NCBI GenBank assembly: GCA_963817905.1
Contig: CAWFPS010000003.1
Location: 620,001-684,000, forward strand
Length of the DNA: 64,000 nucleotides
Direction of reading: 5' to 3'
DNA from: VRUE01 sp963817905
GTDB taxonomy: Bacteria > Actinomycetota > Thermoleophilia > Solirubrobacterales > 70-9
Part shown: piece by piece, positions 43,911 to 59,138 of the stretch
Layout: every line of letters starts with the position of its first letter
How positions within the stretch are numbered: the first letter of the stretch is position 1
Translations under genes and position numbers: made by a program
The notes under the pieces: generated by a model
The model's database searches: none
Seen by the model: the letters and a program-made list of their open reading frames with translations, nothing else
Told to the model about the DNA's origin: nothing

Positions 43911-44783
43911 ATGATAGCAGCGGCGCGCCAGCGGATCGGCGCGGTGCTCGCGGGGGCGGCGAAACGCACCCGCGAGGTCGACCGAACGCTGGTTCGCGGG
44001 ATCGAGAAGCTGCGGCCCGCGCTGGTTCGGCGCCTGAAGAAGGTGCGGGCACTCGCGACCCGCGGCGCGAAGGCACTCGGCAAGCGCCTGCACCCCGTCG
44101 CCGTCCTGCTCCTGCGTGGCTTCTCCCGAAGCGAACGGTCGCTGCTGCGGGTGGCCGCCGTCTCGACTCGCGCCGCGACGCGGGCCAGCGCGATCCTCAC
44201 GCCTGCACGCGGGGTCGCCGCCGTAATCCTCGCCTCGGCGATTTGCCTAGCGGTCTCCCAGTTCGTCACCTACAGCAGCGTCGAGATCGGCCAGCCCGGC
44301 TACGCCGGCCTGCCCGCCGCCGCGCCGCCGACCGTCGGCGGCGAACGCGCCGGGGAGGCGCACGCCTACGTCCTGGTTGCGATGGCGCTGCTGGCCGCGA
44401 TCGTCGCGGCGATGGCGATGCGGGCCGAGCGGCGCGGCCTGGGGCGCGTCGTCTTCGTCATCGGGTTGCTTTCCACAGCCGTAATCCTGCTCGTCGACCT
44501 GCCCGCCGGACTCGATGCCGGCGCCCAGGCTTCGAAGTTCTCGGGCGCCACCGCGGTGCTCCAGGACGGCTTCTACGCCGAGCTCGCGGCGGCGGCGGGG
44601 CTGCTCTTCGGCGGACTGCTCTACTATGCGCGGCCGTGCCGAATACGAATCAACTTGTCAGGAAGGGTCGCAAGCGCCCGAAGAAGAAGACGGCGACGCC
44701 GGGACTCAAGTCCTCGCAGGGCCGCAAGAAGGCCGTCGCGGCCCCGCAGCGGCGCGGCGTCTGCACGCGCGTCGCGACCGTAA
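43911..44783 (+). CDS. Membrane protein, four helices, overlapping rpsL
   Basis: Unrecognised protein of 290 residues. A basic N-terminal half (KKVRALATRGAKALGKRLHP) is followed by about four membrane helices (GVAAVILASAICLAVSQFV, AYVLVAMALLAAIVAAMAM, VVFVIGLLSTAVILLVDLP, LAAAAGLLFGGLLYYA). The frame has no stop near the rpsL start and runs 148 bases into rpsL, giving an Arg-rich tail that is a shadow of rpsL codons. A TTG at 43776 would extend it by 45 residues. It sits between divergent fusA and rpsL, and its 3' part contains the rpsL -10 box. Confidence 0.65.
   Translation: MIAAARQRIGAVLAGAAKRTREVDRTLVRGIEKLRPALVRRLKKVRALATRGAKALGKRLHPVAVLLLRGFSRSERSLLRVAAVSTRAATRASAILTPARGVAAVILASAICLAVSQFVTYSSVEIGQPGYAGLPAAAPPTVGGERAGEAHAYVLVAMALLAAIVAAMAMRAERRGLGRVVFVIGLLSTAVILLVDLPAGLDAGAQASKFSGATAVLQDGFYAELAAAAGLLFGGLLYYARPCRIRINLSGRVASARRRRRRRRDSSPRRAARRPSRPRSGAASARASRP
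44622..44627 (+). promoter_or_regulatory. -10 box TACTAT for rpsL
   Basis: TACTAT ends eight bases before the rpsL GTG and lies inside the upstream membrane-protein gene. rpsL is therefore probably near-leaderless. Confidence 0.5.
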
Positions 44784-45031
44784 CGCCGAAGAAGCCGAAC
44801 TCCGCCCTGCGCAAGATCGCCCGTGTGCGGTTGACCAACGGGATGGAGGTCACCACCTACATCCCCGGCGAGGGCCACAACCTGCAGGAGCACTCCGTGG
44901 TGCTGGTCCGCGGCGGCCGCGTCAAGGACCTGCCCGGTGTCCGCTACAAGGTCGTGCGCGGCACCCTCGACGCGGCCGGCGTCTCCGACCGCAAGCAGGC
45001 ACGCTCGCGCTACGGCGTCAAGGCTTCCTAG
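44636..45031 (+). CDS. rpsL: 30S ribosomal protein S12
   Basis: Decoding-site protein of 131 residues: MPNTNQLVRKGRKRPKKKTA, then TPKKPNSALRKIARVRLTNG. The lysines linked to streptomycin resistance are wild type in TPKKPNS and the GGRVKDLPGVRY loop. GTG start. It is on the plus strand, opposite to fusA-tuf, unlike the usual rpsL-rpsG-fusA-tuf order. Confidence 0.97.
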   Translation: MPNTNQLVRKGRKRPKKKTATPGLKSSQGRKKAVAAPQRRGVCTRVATVTPKKPNSALRKIARVRLTNGMEVTTYIPGEGHNLQEHSVVLVRGGRVKDLPGVRYKVVRGTLDAAGVSDRKQARSRYGVKAS

Positions 45032-45033
45032 GC

Positions 45034-45504
45034 ATGCCGCGCCGCTCCGCCGCACAGATCCGCCCCGTCGAGCCCGACGCCCGCTTCCGCAACCGGCTCG
45101 TCCAGCAGCTGATCAACAAGGTGATGAGCGACGGCAAGAAGCAGCTCGCCGAGCGAATCGTCTACGACGCCCTCGCCCTGGTCGGCGAGCGCTCCGGCGA
45201 GGACGCGATCGAGACTTTGGAGGCGGCGGTCAAGCAGTTGACCCCGTCGCTTGAGGTTCGCTCGCGCCGGGTCGGCGGCGCCACCTACCAGGTCCCGGTC
45301 GAGGTACCCGCCCGCCGCGCCCGCACCCTGGCGATCCGCTGGCTGGTCGACTTCGCCCGCAACCGGCGCGAGTACTCGATGGCCGAGCGGCTTGCGAGCG
45401 AGATCCTTGATGCCAACCAGCAGCAGGGGAGTGCCTGGAAGCGCAAGGACGACATTTACCGGATGGCTCAAGCGAACAAGGCCTTTGCGCATTACCGGTG
45501 GTAA
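45034..45504 (+). CDS. rpsG: 30S ribosomal protein S7
   Basis: Head-nucleating protein of 156 residues: MPRRSAAQIRPVEPDARFRN, then VGGATYQVPVEVPARRARTL and KRKDDIYRMAQANKAFAHYRW in two parts. It starts two bases after rpsL. Its stop codon is the first element of repeat B, so the transcript probably ends there rather than continuing into fusA. Confidence 0.97.
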   Translation: MPRRSAAQIRPVEPDARFRNRLVQQLINKVMSDGKKQLAERIVYDALALVGERSGEDAIETLEAAVKQLTPSLEVRSRRVGGATYQVPVEVPARRARTLAIRWLVDFARNRREYSMAERLASEILDANQQQGSAWKRKDDIYRMAQANKAFAHYRW

Positions 45505-45597
45505 GGGCCGGGGGACACCCCTCGACCGTCCAAAAGCCGGCCTAATTAGGCCGGCTTTTTGAGTATCCGCCCGGTCGAGGGGTGTCCCCCGGCCCTT
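45503..45597 (-). repeat. CTAATTAG double palindrome, copy B
   Basis: Perfect 26-bp outer arms (45503-45528 and 45572-45597) and a perfect 28-base inner palindrome (45532-45559, AAAAGCCGGCC to its complement). Read on the minus strand it has the shared GGGCGGATACTCAAA and TTTTGGACGG. The A/T-flanked inner stem looks like a bidirectional terminator. It overlaps the rpsG stop. Confidence 0.9.
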
Positions 45598-45620
45598 CTC
45601 AAGCGGCAACGATCCTGAGC

Positions 45621-46097
45621 ATGCGCAAGCCGATACTTGCTGTGGACATCGATGGCGTCATCTCGCTCTTCGGAGCTGAGGAGCAGCCGGATCGCGCCTT
45701 TACCAAGCTTGAGCTGGTTGACGGAGTGCCTCATTTGATTTCGCTGCCGACGGGCGACCGTCTTAATCGGCTTGGTGAACATTTTGAGTTGGTTTGGGCC
45801 AGTGGGTGGGAGGACAAAGCTAACTTCTACCTGCCGCAGTTGCTGGGACTGCCGGAGCTGCCGCACGTGAGCTTTGATGGGTCTGTGGCGGCGGGGGCTG
45901 CGCATTGGAAGCTTGGGCCGTTGGACGAGTTCGCGAGCGGGCGTGCCCTGGCCTGGGTCGACGACAACCTCGACGACAGCTGCTACGAGTGGGCCGAGCG
46001 CCGGGAACACCCAACCCTCCTGGTCCCCACCGAAACCCACCTAGGCCTCGAGGAGGCCCACGTAGCCGCCCTGGAATCCTGGGCCACCTCGATCTGA
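45621..46097 (+). CDS. HAD-family protein (Swiss Army Knife RNA-repair-like)
   Basis: Small HAD-fold protein of 158 residues. Motif I is in ILAVDIDGVISLFG (D9 and D11), motif II-like ELVWASGWEDKAN is near 55-67, and the final acidic motif is LAWVDDNLDD. Such stand-alone HAD domains (HAD_SAK_2 in Pfam terms) are common in actinobacteria; the substrate is unknown. The ATG at 45621 starts the fold; an in-frame reading 13 codons longer begins in the repeat arm and was rejected. Confidence 0.8.
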   Translation: MRKPILAVDIDGVISLFGAEEQPDRAFTKLELVDGVPHLISLPTGDRLNRLGEHFELVWASGWEDKANFYLPQLLGLPELPHVSFDGSVAAGAAHWKLGPLDEFASGRALAWVDDNLDDSCYEWAERREHPTLLVPTETHLGLEEAHVAALESWATSI

Positions 46098-46150
46098 CCG
46101 CCGACGGGCCGATACGTCAAGATGGCCTTGACGTATCGGCCCGTCGGCGG
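46098..46150 (+). terminator. 24-bp perfect hairpin, GTCAAG family copy 1
   Basis: Arms 46098-46121 and 46127-46150 pair perfectly over 24 bp with loop ATGGC. It begins at the stop codon of the HAD gene. A related hairpin lies upstream of rplJ at 60082-60132; the right arms share CTTGACGTATCGGCCC. Confidence 0.75.
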
Positions 46151-46174
46151 TGGTGCACGCATCCCGGCGGCGGG

Positions 46175-46180
46175 TAGACT
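46175..46180 (+). promoter_or_regulatory. -10 box TAGACT, leaderless small gene
   Basis: TAGACT ends six bases before the GTG start at 46187. Confidence 0.45.
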
Positions 46181-46186
46181 GGCCGC

Positions 46187-46462
46187 GTGGAGGGGTTCTG
46201 GCCGATCTTTTTTCTTCTCGTGGTACTGAAGATCCCAGTCTTCGGCGCTCTCTGGCTTGTCTGGTGGGCCGGCAAGGCACCTGCGCTGGAGACATCGGCG
46301 GAGGACTCCGACGACGGTTTCGGGCGCTGGCGCCCCCAGCCACGCCCACGCGGTCCCCAGCACAACCCTGGCGGCGGCGCGATCGGGAGACGGCGGGGTG
46401 CCCCTCCCGAGCAGCGGCGTCCTGGTTCACACGTGCTGAAGAAAGCGGAGCGCGTGTCGTAG
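46187..46462 (+). CDS. Small membrane protein with Pro/Arg-rich tail
   Basis: Unrecognised 91-residue protein. One N-terminal membrane helix (MEGFWPIFFLLVVLKIPVFG, continuing ALWLVWWAG) is followed by an acidic stretch and a disordered Pro/Gly/Arg tail. The GTG start is supported only by the -10 six bases upstream. The stop abuts repeat C. Confidence 0.55.
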   Translation: MEGFWPIFFLLVVLKIPVFGALWLVWWAGKAPALETSAEDSDDGFGRWRPQPRPRGPQHNPGGGAIGRRRGAPPEQRRPGSHVLKKAERVS

Positions 46463-46552
46463 AGGGGCGGGGTGCCCCTCGGCCGGGCGGATACTCAAAA
46501 TGCCGGGCTAATTAGCCCGGCATTTGGACGGCCGAGGGGCACCCCGTCCCTC
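46463..46552 (+). repeat. CTAATTAG double palindrome, copy C
   Basis: Outer arms (GAGGGGCGGGGTGCCCCTC from 46462; GGCCGAGGGGCACCCC 46530-46545 and on) and an inner perfect 28-base palindrome (46498-46525). Nearly identical to copy D: about two differences in 90 bases. It lies between the convergent small membrane gene and the FMO gene. Confidence 0.9.
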
Positions 46553-46556
46553 CCCG

Positions 46557-47879
46557 TCACACTCTCTGAGCAGCCTTCTTCCGCTCCCGCCGGATCTCCC
46601 GCAGATACGGCTGGAAGTCGACCTGGATCGTGTGTCGCTTCGAAGCGATGTAGCGCTTCTTCATCTTCTTTTCCGCGGCTGAGATCTCGGCCCGCATCTC
46701 CGCCGGCGAGGGCAGCGTCCCGCGGCCGCTGAGCAGGTCCGCCACCCACTCCGCCTGCGCCTCGGCCAGCGGCATAATCGCGCCGAGCGGCTGGATCAGG
46801 CCGATGAAGTAGAGGCCGGGGTGCTCGACCGAGGCGACCCGGCGGTAGAGCGAGAGCCGGTTGTCCTTGGCGGAAACGAGCTCGGGGTCGAAGAAGGGAA
46901 AGCTGATCTTGTAGCCGGTGCAGTAGACGACGAAGTCGATCTCCTCCTCGCTGCCGTCGGCAAAGCGGACCGTGCGCCCGCCAGCGAAGCGCTCGATATT
47001 GGGCTTGACCTCGATATCGCCGTGGCCGAGCCGGGAGAGCAACTCCGCCGAGACGGTCGGGTGCGCCTCGAGCAGCTTGTGGTCGGGCTCGGGCAGGCCG
47101 TAGGCGGTCATATCGCCGGCGGTGAGGCCGAGCATCCGGTTGAGCACGAAGCGCTGGACCGCCAGCGGCATCATCGTCAACACCTTCGAGGCGGCCTCGT
47201 CGGTGGGCTTGCCGTTGAGGTACTTGGGCATCACATAGGCGCCGCGGCGCATCGCCAGGAAGGTCTTCTCGGCGATCCGCGAGGACTCGACCGCGATGTC
47301 GGTGGCGGAGTTGCCGATGCCGAGCACCAGCACCCGCTTGCCGCGCAGCACCTCTGGCTCACGGTAGTGGTGGACGTGGATCTGCTCGCCCCCGAATCTC
47401 TCCGAGCCGGGATAGGACGGCTCGGGCCAGCGCGGGTCCCAGTGGTGGCCGTTGGCGACGAGGACGGCACGGTAGCGGTGCGTCTCGCGACTACCCTCGC
47501 GGTCGCCGACAGTCACCTCCCACTCGCCATCGACGGGTTCGACGCTGGTGACCTCGGCCCGGAAGCGAATCTTCTCGCGCAGGGCGAAGTGATCGACGTA
47601 GTCGTCGAAGTAGCGGGCGATCTGGAAGTGGTTGGGGTAGTCCGGATAGTCATCCGGCATCGGGTAGGTCCTGTAGGCCATCAACCCGCGCGAGGTATTG
47701 ATGTGCAGCGAGCGGTAGGCGGAGGAGAGCTCGTTGTCGTTTTCGTAGCGCCAGTTGCCGCCCACCTCGGACCCCTTCTCGAAGCAGTCGAACTCGACTC
47801 CAGCGGCGTTGAGCACCTGGCAGGCGGCGATTCCCGACGACCCGGCGCCGATCACGCAAACCTTCTGAGCGGCAGCCAT
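46557..47879 (-). CDS. Flavin-containing monooxygenase
   Basis: NADPH- and FAD-dependent oxygenase of 440 residues. The FAD fold is at the N-terminus (CVIGAGSSGIAACQVL, 8-23), the NADPH fold is VLGIGNSATDIAVES (about 187-201), and a conserved FMO region reads YRSLHINTSRGLMAYRTYP. The C-terminal VYCTGYKISFPF is also typical. A leaderless start is supported by TAGATT six bases before the ATG. The substrate is not predictable. It belongs to the accessory stretch between rpsG and rpoC. Confidence 0.9.
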   Translation of the reverse strand: MAAAQKVCVIGAGSSGIAACQVLNAAGVEFDCFEKGSEVGGNWRYENDNELSSAYRSLHINTSRGLMAYRTYPMPDDYPDYPNHFQIARYFDDYVDHFALREKIRFRAEVTSVEPVDGEWEVTVGDREGSRETHRYRAVLVANGHHWDPRWPEPSYPGSERFGGEQIHVHHYREPEVLRGKRVLVLGIGNSATDIAVESSRIAEKTFLAMRRGAYVMPKYLNGKPTDEAASKVLTMMPLAVQRFVLNRMLGLTAGDMTAYGLPEPDHKLLEAHPTVSAELLSRLGHGDIEVKPNIERFAGGRTVRFADGSEEEIDFVVYCTGYKISFPFFDPELVSAKDNRLSLYRRVASVEHPGLYFIGLIQPLGAIMPLAEAQAEWVADLLSGRGTLPSPAEMRAEISAAEKKMKKRYIASKRHTIQVDFQPYLREIRRERKKAAQRV

Positions 47880-47885
47880 GTCTTG

Positions 47886-47891
47886 AATCTA
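47886..47891 (-). promoter_or_regulatory. -10 box TAGATT, leaderless FMO gene
   Basis: TAGATT on the minus strand ends six bases before the ATG at 47879. Confidence 0.5.
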
Positions 47892-47987
47892 CTTGGCACG
47901 GGCAAGCACGAACAGGAGCGCGCCGTGGATCCAACCAAACGTAGTCCTAATTGCGTTTAGTAGAACTCAACGCTATCCTGACTACAC

Positions 47988-49148
47988 GTGGTTGATCGCC
48001 CTCATTGGCGCGGTGTGCTCGAGCAGGCGTGGCGAAAACGGTCGGTCGTCTGGCTTGCCGGCGTCAGGCGAGCCGGCAAGACCTTCCTCTGCCAAAGCCT
48101 CGACAACGTCGAGTACTTCGACTGCGAGTTGCCCCGAACCCGCCGGTCAATGGACGATCCCGAGGGTTTCCTGGCTGCGAGGCGCGGGCGGCGCATCGTC
48201 CTCGACGAGGTGCACCGCCTGGCCAATCCGTCCGAGCTGCTGAAGATCGCTGCCGACCACTTCCCCGACACGCATGTCCTCGCCACAGGCTCGTCGACCC
48301 TCGAAGCGACCAGCAAGTTTCGCGACACCCTGGCCGGGCGCAAGGAGAACGTCTGGCTGGCCCCGATGATCGCGGCCGACCTGTCCGCTTTCGGATCCGA
48401 GGGGCTCCACCATCGCTTCCTGCACGGCGGGCTGCCTCCCTTCTTTCTCGCTGGCGAGCTGCCCGAGCGCGACTTCCTCGACTGGATCGACGCCTACTGG
48501 GCGAAGGACGTTCAGGAGCTGTTTCGCCTCGAGCGTCGCTGGTCATTCCAGCGATTCGTTGAGCTGCTCTTCGCCCAGAGCGGCGGGATGTTCGAGGCGA
48601 CCCGGTTCGCGGCGCCCTGCGAGGTCAGCCGCCAGACGATCTCCAACTACCTGGCAGCGCTGGAGGCCACCTTCGTCGCCGATGTCGTTCGCCCGTTCAG
48701 CACGCGGCGCTCGACCGAGATCGTCGCGGCGCCGAAGGTCTACGGCTTCGACACCGGATTCGTCTGCTACTACCGAGGCTGGAACTCCCTGCGCAGCGAA
48801 GACCTGGGTCTCCTCTGGGAGCATTTCGTCCTCAACGAGATCCAGGCGCGACTGCAGTACCGCGGGCCGCGCTACTGGCGCAACAAGCAAGGCGCCGAGG
48901 TCGACTTCGTCATCCCCCGCCGCGGCGATGCGGGGCCAATCGCGATCGAGTGCAAGTGGACGGCGGAATCATTCCAGCCAAACGCCCTCGCCGCCTTCAG
49001 GCACCTCTACCCAGAGGGGGAGAACTATGTCGTCGCTCCCGATGTCGACACCCCGTATACCCGCACCTACAAAGGCTTCAAGGCGGAGTTCCTCCCCCTG
49101 GAGAACCTGATCGCGGAGCTCTCCACCCAGCCGCTCGCCGCTCCCTAG
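47988..49148 (+). CDS. AAA-type ATPase with DUF4143 and nuclease-like C-terminus
   Basis: Protein of 386 residues. Walker A GVRRAGKT (25-32), Walker B RIVLDEVHRL (about 69-78) and sensor LATGSST are followed by a winged-helix segment (APCEVSRQTISNYLAALEAT). The C-terminal domain has E-V-D-F-V-I then I-A-I-E-C-K-W, the D/ExK pattern of restriction-like folds. Such proteins are often mobile and of unknown function. GTG start, TATCCT eight bases before. An IS630-family element is inserted in its stop codon; the reading frame itself is unchanged. Confidence 0.87.
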   Translation: MVDRPHWRGVLEQAWRKRSVVWLAGVRRAGKTFLCQSLDNVEYFDCELPRTRRSMDDPEGFLAARRGRRIVLDEVHRLANPSELLKIAADHFPDTHVLATGSSTLEATSKFRDTLAGRKENVWLAPMIAADLSAFGSEGLHHRFLHGGLPPFFLAGELPERDFLDWIDAYWAKDVQELFRLERRWSFQRFVELLFAQSGGMFEATRFAAPCEVSRQTISNYLAALEATFVADVVRPFSTRRSTEIVAAPKVYGFDTGFVCYYRGWNSLRSEDLGLLWEHFVLNEIQARLQYRGPRYWRNKQGAEVDFVIPRRGDAGPIAIECKWTAESFQPNALAAFRHLYPEGENYVVAPDVDTPYTRTYKGFKAEFLPLENLIAELSTQPLAAP

Positions 49149-50224
49149 TGACCTGAGTCATTGATCCGCTGGCAGTAGGCAGCCAAGCTGTTGAGGATCT
49201 CATCGGCGCTCTTGTGCCAGACGTAGGGCTTGGGCTCGTCGTTCCAGTTGGCGATCCAGGTTCTGATCGAGGCGACGAGGTCGCGGACCGAGCGATGGGA
49301 GCCGCGCTTCAGCCACTTCGTGGTCAGGTCCGCGAACCAGCGCTCGACCAGGTTCAGCCAGGAGCTGTAGGTGGGAGTGAAGTGCAAGGTGAAGCGCGGG
49401 TGGCGCTTGAGCCAGCGCTGGATCGAGGGGGTCTTGTGGGTCGAGGAGTTGTCGAGCACGACGTGGACATCGAGACCTTCGGGCACCGAGCCCTCGATCA
49501 GGTTGAGGAACTTGCGGAACTCCTCGGCGCGGTGGCGCGGCGTCATCTCTGAGATCACCTTCCCCGAGGCGACATCCAGGGCGGCATAGAGGTTGGTGGT
49601 GCCGTTGCGCACGTAGTCGTGGGTCTGGCGCTCGGGCACTCCGGGCATCAGCGGCAGGATCGGCGAGGAGCGCTCCAGCGCCTGGATCTGGGACTTCTCA
49701 TCGACGCAGAGCACCACCGCGGCTTCGGGCGGGTTCAGGTAGAGGCCGACAATGTCACGGACCTTGTCGACGAACTGCGGGTCGGGCGAGAGCTTGAAGT
49801 GCTCGCTTCGATGCGGCTTCAGCCCGAACGCCCGCCAGATCCGGCTGACCGCGCTCTGGCTCATCCCGGTTGCGGCAGCCATCGAGCGGGTCGACCAGTG
49901 GGTCGCGTTTGGCGGACTCTCCTCCAGGGTCTTCACGATCACCCGCTCGACGTCTTCGTCGCCGATCTGCCGTGGCTTGCCCGGGCGTGGCTCGTCATGC
50001 AGGCCGTCGAGGCCACGTCTCGCGAAGCGGCCTCGCCAGCGGCCCACCGTCTGCGTCGAGCAGCCCAACCGAGCCGCGATCTCCTTGCTCTGCTCGCCGT
50101 CAGCTGCCGCGAGCACGATCCGGCAGCGCAACGCAAGAGCCTGAGCGCTTGTCGGGCGCCTGGCCCAGCGCCCCAGCACCTCTCGCTCTTCCTCGCTGAG
50201 CGTCACATCCACACGAACGGGCAT
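49145..50224 (-). CDS. IS630-family transposase
   Basis: DDE transposase of 359 residues. N-terminal HTH (SKEIAARLGCSTQTVGRWRG) and a second HTH (MSQSAVSRIWRAFGLKPHR); catalytic acids in VLCVDEKSQIQ, HVVLDNSSTHKT and SWLNLVERWF. The start at 50224 was chosen because GGGAGG lies four bases upstream; 18 codons more are open. The frame runs to the very end of the element: the stop TAG is made from the TA target plus one flanking base. Confidence 0.93.
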   Translation of the reverse strand: MPVRVDVTLSEEEREVLGRWARRPTSAQALALRCRIVLAAADGEQSKEIAARLGCSTQTVGRWRGRFARRGLDGLHDEPRPGKPRQIGDEDVERVIVKTLEESPPNATHWSTRSMAAATGMSQSAVSRIWRAFGLKPHRSEHFKLSPDPQFVDKVRDIVGLYLNPPEAAVVLCVDEKSQIQALERSSPILPLMPGVPERQTHDYVRNGTTNLYAALDVASGKVISEMTPRHRAEEFRKFLNLIEGSVPEGLDVHVVLDNSSTHKTPSIQRWLKRHPRFTLHFTPTYSSWLNLVERWFADLTTKWLKRGSHRSVRDLVASIRTWIANWNDEPKPYVWHKSADEILNSLAAYCQRINDSGH

Positions 50225-50304
50225 CAGGCCTCCCATCGTCGCTTGCGATGGCGACGACTTCGACGGCCGGAGGCTCATGCCTGCGAACTATTGCCTCAGG
50301 ACAC
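49148..50304 (-). mobile_element. IS630-family insertion sequence, intact
   Basis: 1157 bp bounded by TA on both sides (49146-49147 and 50305-50306), the target duplicated by IS630 elements. Terminal repeats match at most positions: GTGACCTGAGTCATTGATCC at the left and GTGTCCTGAGGCAATAGTTC (minus strand) at the right. It carries one uninterrupted transposase gene. The insertion is in the stop codon of the ATPase gene. Confidence 0.9.
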
Positions 50305-50328
50305 TAGTCCCGCCGTTCGAGAATCTCC

Positions 50329-50375
50329 TTCCGGTGCGCCTTTGCTCGGAATAGCGGGGAAAAGGCGCACCGGAA
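50329..50375. repeat. TTCCGGTGCGCCTT palindrome, left copy
   Basis: Perfect 15-bp arms (50329-50343, 50361-50375) with a 17-base loop, just right of the IS630 end. The same arms recur after the next gene at 51138-51184. Confidence 0.8.
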
Positions 50376-50481
50376 CGAGGTTTAGGGGTGAGGAAGACCA
50401 CCCCTGGGGTCCGTAGAGGGAAGGGGCGAGCGACTCGATGCTTGGTCCATCGGATCAAACACCCAACGAAAGGAACCTCCG

Positions 50482-51129
50482 ATGACCAGCAAGACCCGTT
50501 CATTCCGTCCCTCCCCCGCCCTCGTGATCGCCTGCGTCGCCCTGTTCGCCCCCCTCACCGGCAGCGCGATCGCCGCCGGTGTCGGCAAGAACACGGTTCG
50601 CTCGCCGCAGATCGTCAACGGCACGATCCGCACCGTCGACCTCCGCGACAACGCGGTCAAGGCGGGCAAGATCGCTCCTGACGCGGTCGACACCACGGAG
50701 ATCGCCGAAAACGGCGTCGAATCCTCCGACGTCGCTCCGGACACGCTCACCGCCGACGACCTGGGCCCCGCCTCGGTCACCTCTTCGGAGGTAGCCGACC
50801 AGTCGCTCACCGCCGATGATCTCGGCCCCAACTCGGTTGGCTCAAGCGAGCTGCAGGCCGGCTCCGTCCGCGCCTCCGAGCTCGGCACGATCATCCAGGT
50901 GAGCAACAGCACCGGCATCGCGGCCGGCGCCAGCACCGGCGTCTCGGTCAGCTGTCCCGCGGGTACGACCGTGATCAGCGGCGGCGCCCAGCCCGCCAAC
51001 TTCGGAGTGGAGATGACCTCCTCGCTCCGCAGCGGCAACGGCTGGCTCTACCAGGCCAAAAACCAAAACGGCTCCGCCAGCACCCTGACGGTATTCGCCT
51101 ACTGCCTAACCGGCGGCAGCAGCAACTAA
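50482..51129 (+). CDS. Secreted protein with degenerate decapeptide repeats
   Basis: Exported protein of 215 residues. Signal peptide about 1-31 (ALVIACVALFAPLTGSAIAAG). Residues ~35-125 are imperfect repeats of the type V-x-S/A-x-x-I/L/V-x-x-x-S/T/D (VKAGKIAPDAVDTTEIAENG, then SLTADDLGPNSVGSSELQAG), likely an elongated beta structure. The C-terminal domain has two cysteines (VSCPAGTT, FAYCLTGG). Proteins of this pattern seem common in this lineage; the function is unknown. AAAGGA seven bases before the ATG. It is flanked by two copies of the same palindrome. Confidence 0.75.
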   Translation: MTSKTRSFRPSPALVIACVALFAPLTGSAIAAGVGKNTVRSPQIVNGTIRTVDLRDNAVKAGKIAPDAVDTTEIAENGVESSDVAPDTLTADDLGPASVTSSEVADQSLTADDLGPNSVGSSELQAGSVRASELGTIIQVSNSTGIAAGASTGVSVSCPAGTTVISGGAQPANFGVEMTSSLRSGNGWLYQAKNQNGSASTLTVFAYCLTGGSSN

Positions 51130-51137
51130 CAACCCCG

Positions 51138-51184
51138 TTCCGGTGCGCCTTATGCACCCCACCGGTGCAAAAGGCGCACCGGAA
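51138..51184. repeat. TTCCGGTGCGCCTT palindrome, right copy
   Basis: 14-bp arms (51138-51151, 51171-51184), identical in sequence to those at 50329, around a different loop that holds its own TGCACC/GGTGCA hairpin. Confidence 0.8.
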
Positions 51185-51205
51185 AGCAGGGCGACCTTGC
51201 TACAC

Positions 51206-51240
51206 GAAGCGGCCCGGGCAGAACACGCCCGGGCCGCTTC
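51206..51240. terminator. Perfect 14-bp terminator hairpin
   Basis: GAAGCGGCCCGGGC and GCCCGGGCCGCTTC pair perfectly around AGAACAC. It lies downstream of the secreted repeat protein; repeat D follows immediately. Confidence 0.65.
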
Positions 51241-51243
51241 ATG

Positions 51244-51345
51244 GGTGGCGAGGGGCGGGGTGCCCCTCGGCCGGGCGGATACTCAAAATGCCGGGCTAAT
51301 TAGCCCGGCATTTGGACGGGCGAGGGGCACCCCGCCCCTCGCCAC

Positions 51346-51346
<1 letters not shown>
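51244..51346 (+). repeat. CTAATTAG double palindrome, copy D
   Basis: Perfect 26-bp outer arms (51244-51269, 51321-51346) and a perfect 28-base inner palindrome (51286-51313). The right arm overlaps the last base of the rpoC stop codon. Probably the terminator of the rpoBC operon. Confidence 0.9.
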
Positions 51347-58982
<7,636 letters not shown>

Positions 58983-59066
58983 GACGGGCGACTCCTCAGA
59001 AGGTCAGAGGGACGTTAGGTACAGCGCAGATATCGGGCAGGGGACACAACCAGGCGCGACCGCGAA

Positions 59067-59095
59067 AAATAACACACGGCCGCGCTCGACCGCAA
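59067..59095 (-). promoter_or_regulatory. Candidate rpoB promoter
   Basis: Minus strand: TTGCGG (59095 to 59090), 17-base spacer, TTATTT (59072 to 59067), giving a leader of about 78 nt to rpoB. I see no terminator after rplL, so read-through is also likely. Confidence 0.45.
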
Positions 59096-59138
59096 ACTTG
59101 GCTCCCTGCCTAGGATCCAAGTGCGGACGTTGCGAGCT

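Noticed and set aside
47988..49148. Truncation of the ATPase by the IS630 element
   Set aside because: Removing the element restores CCC TAG, the same stop codon, so the protein is unchanged.
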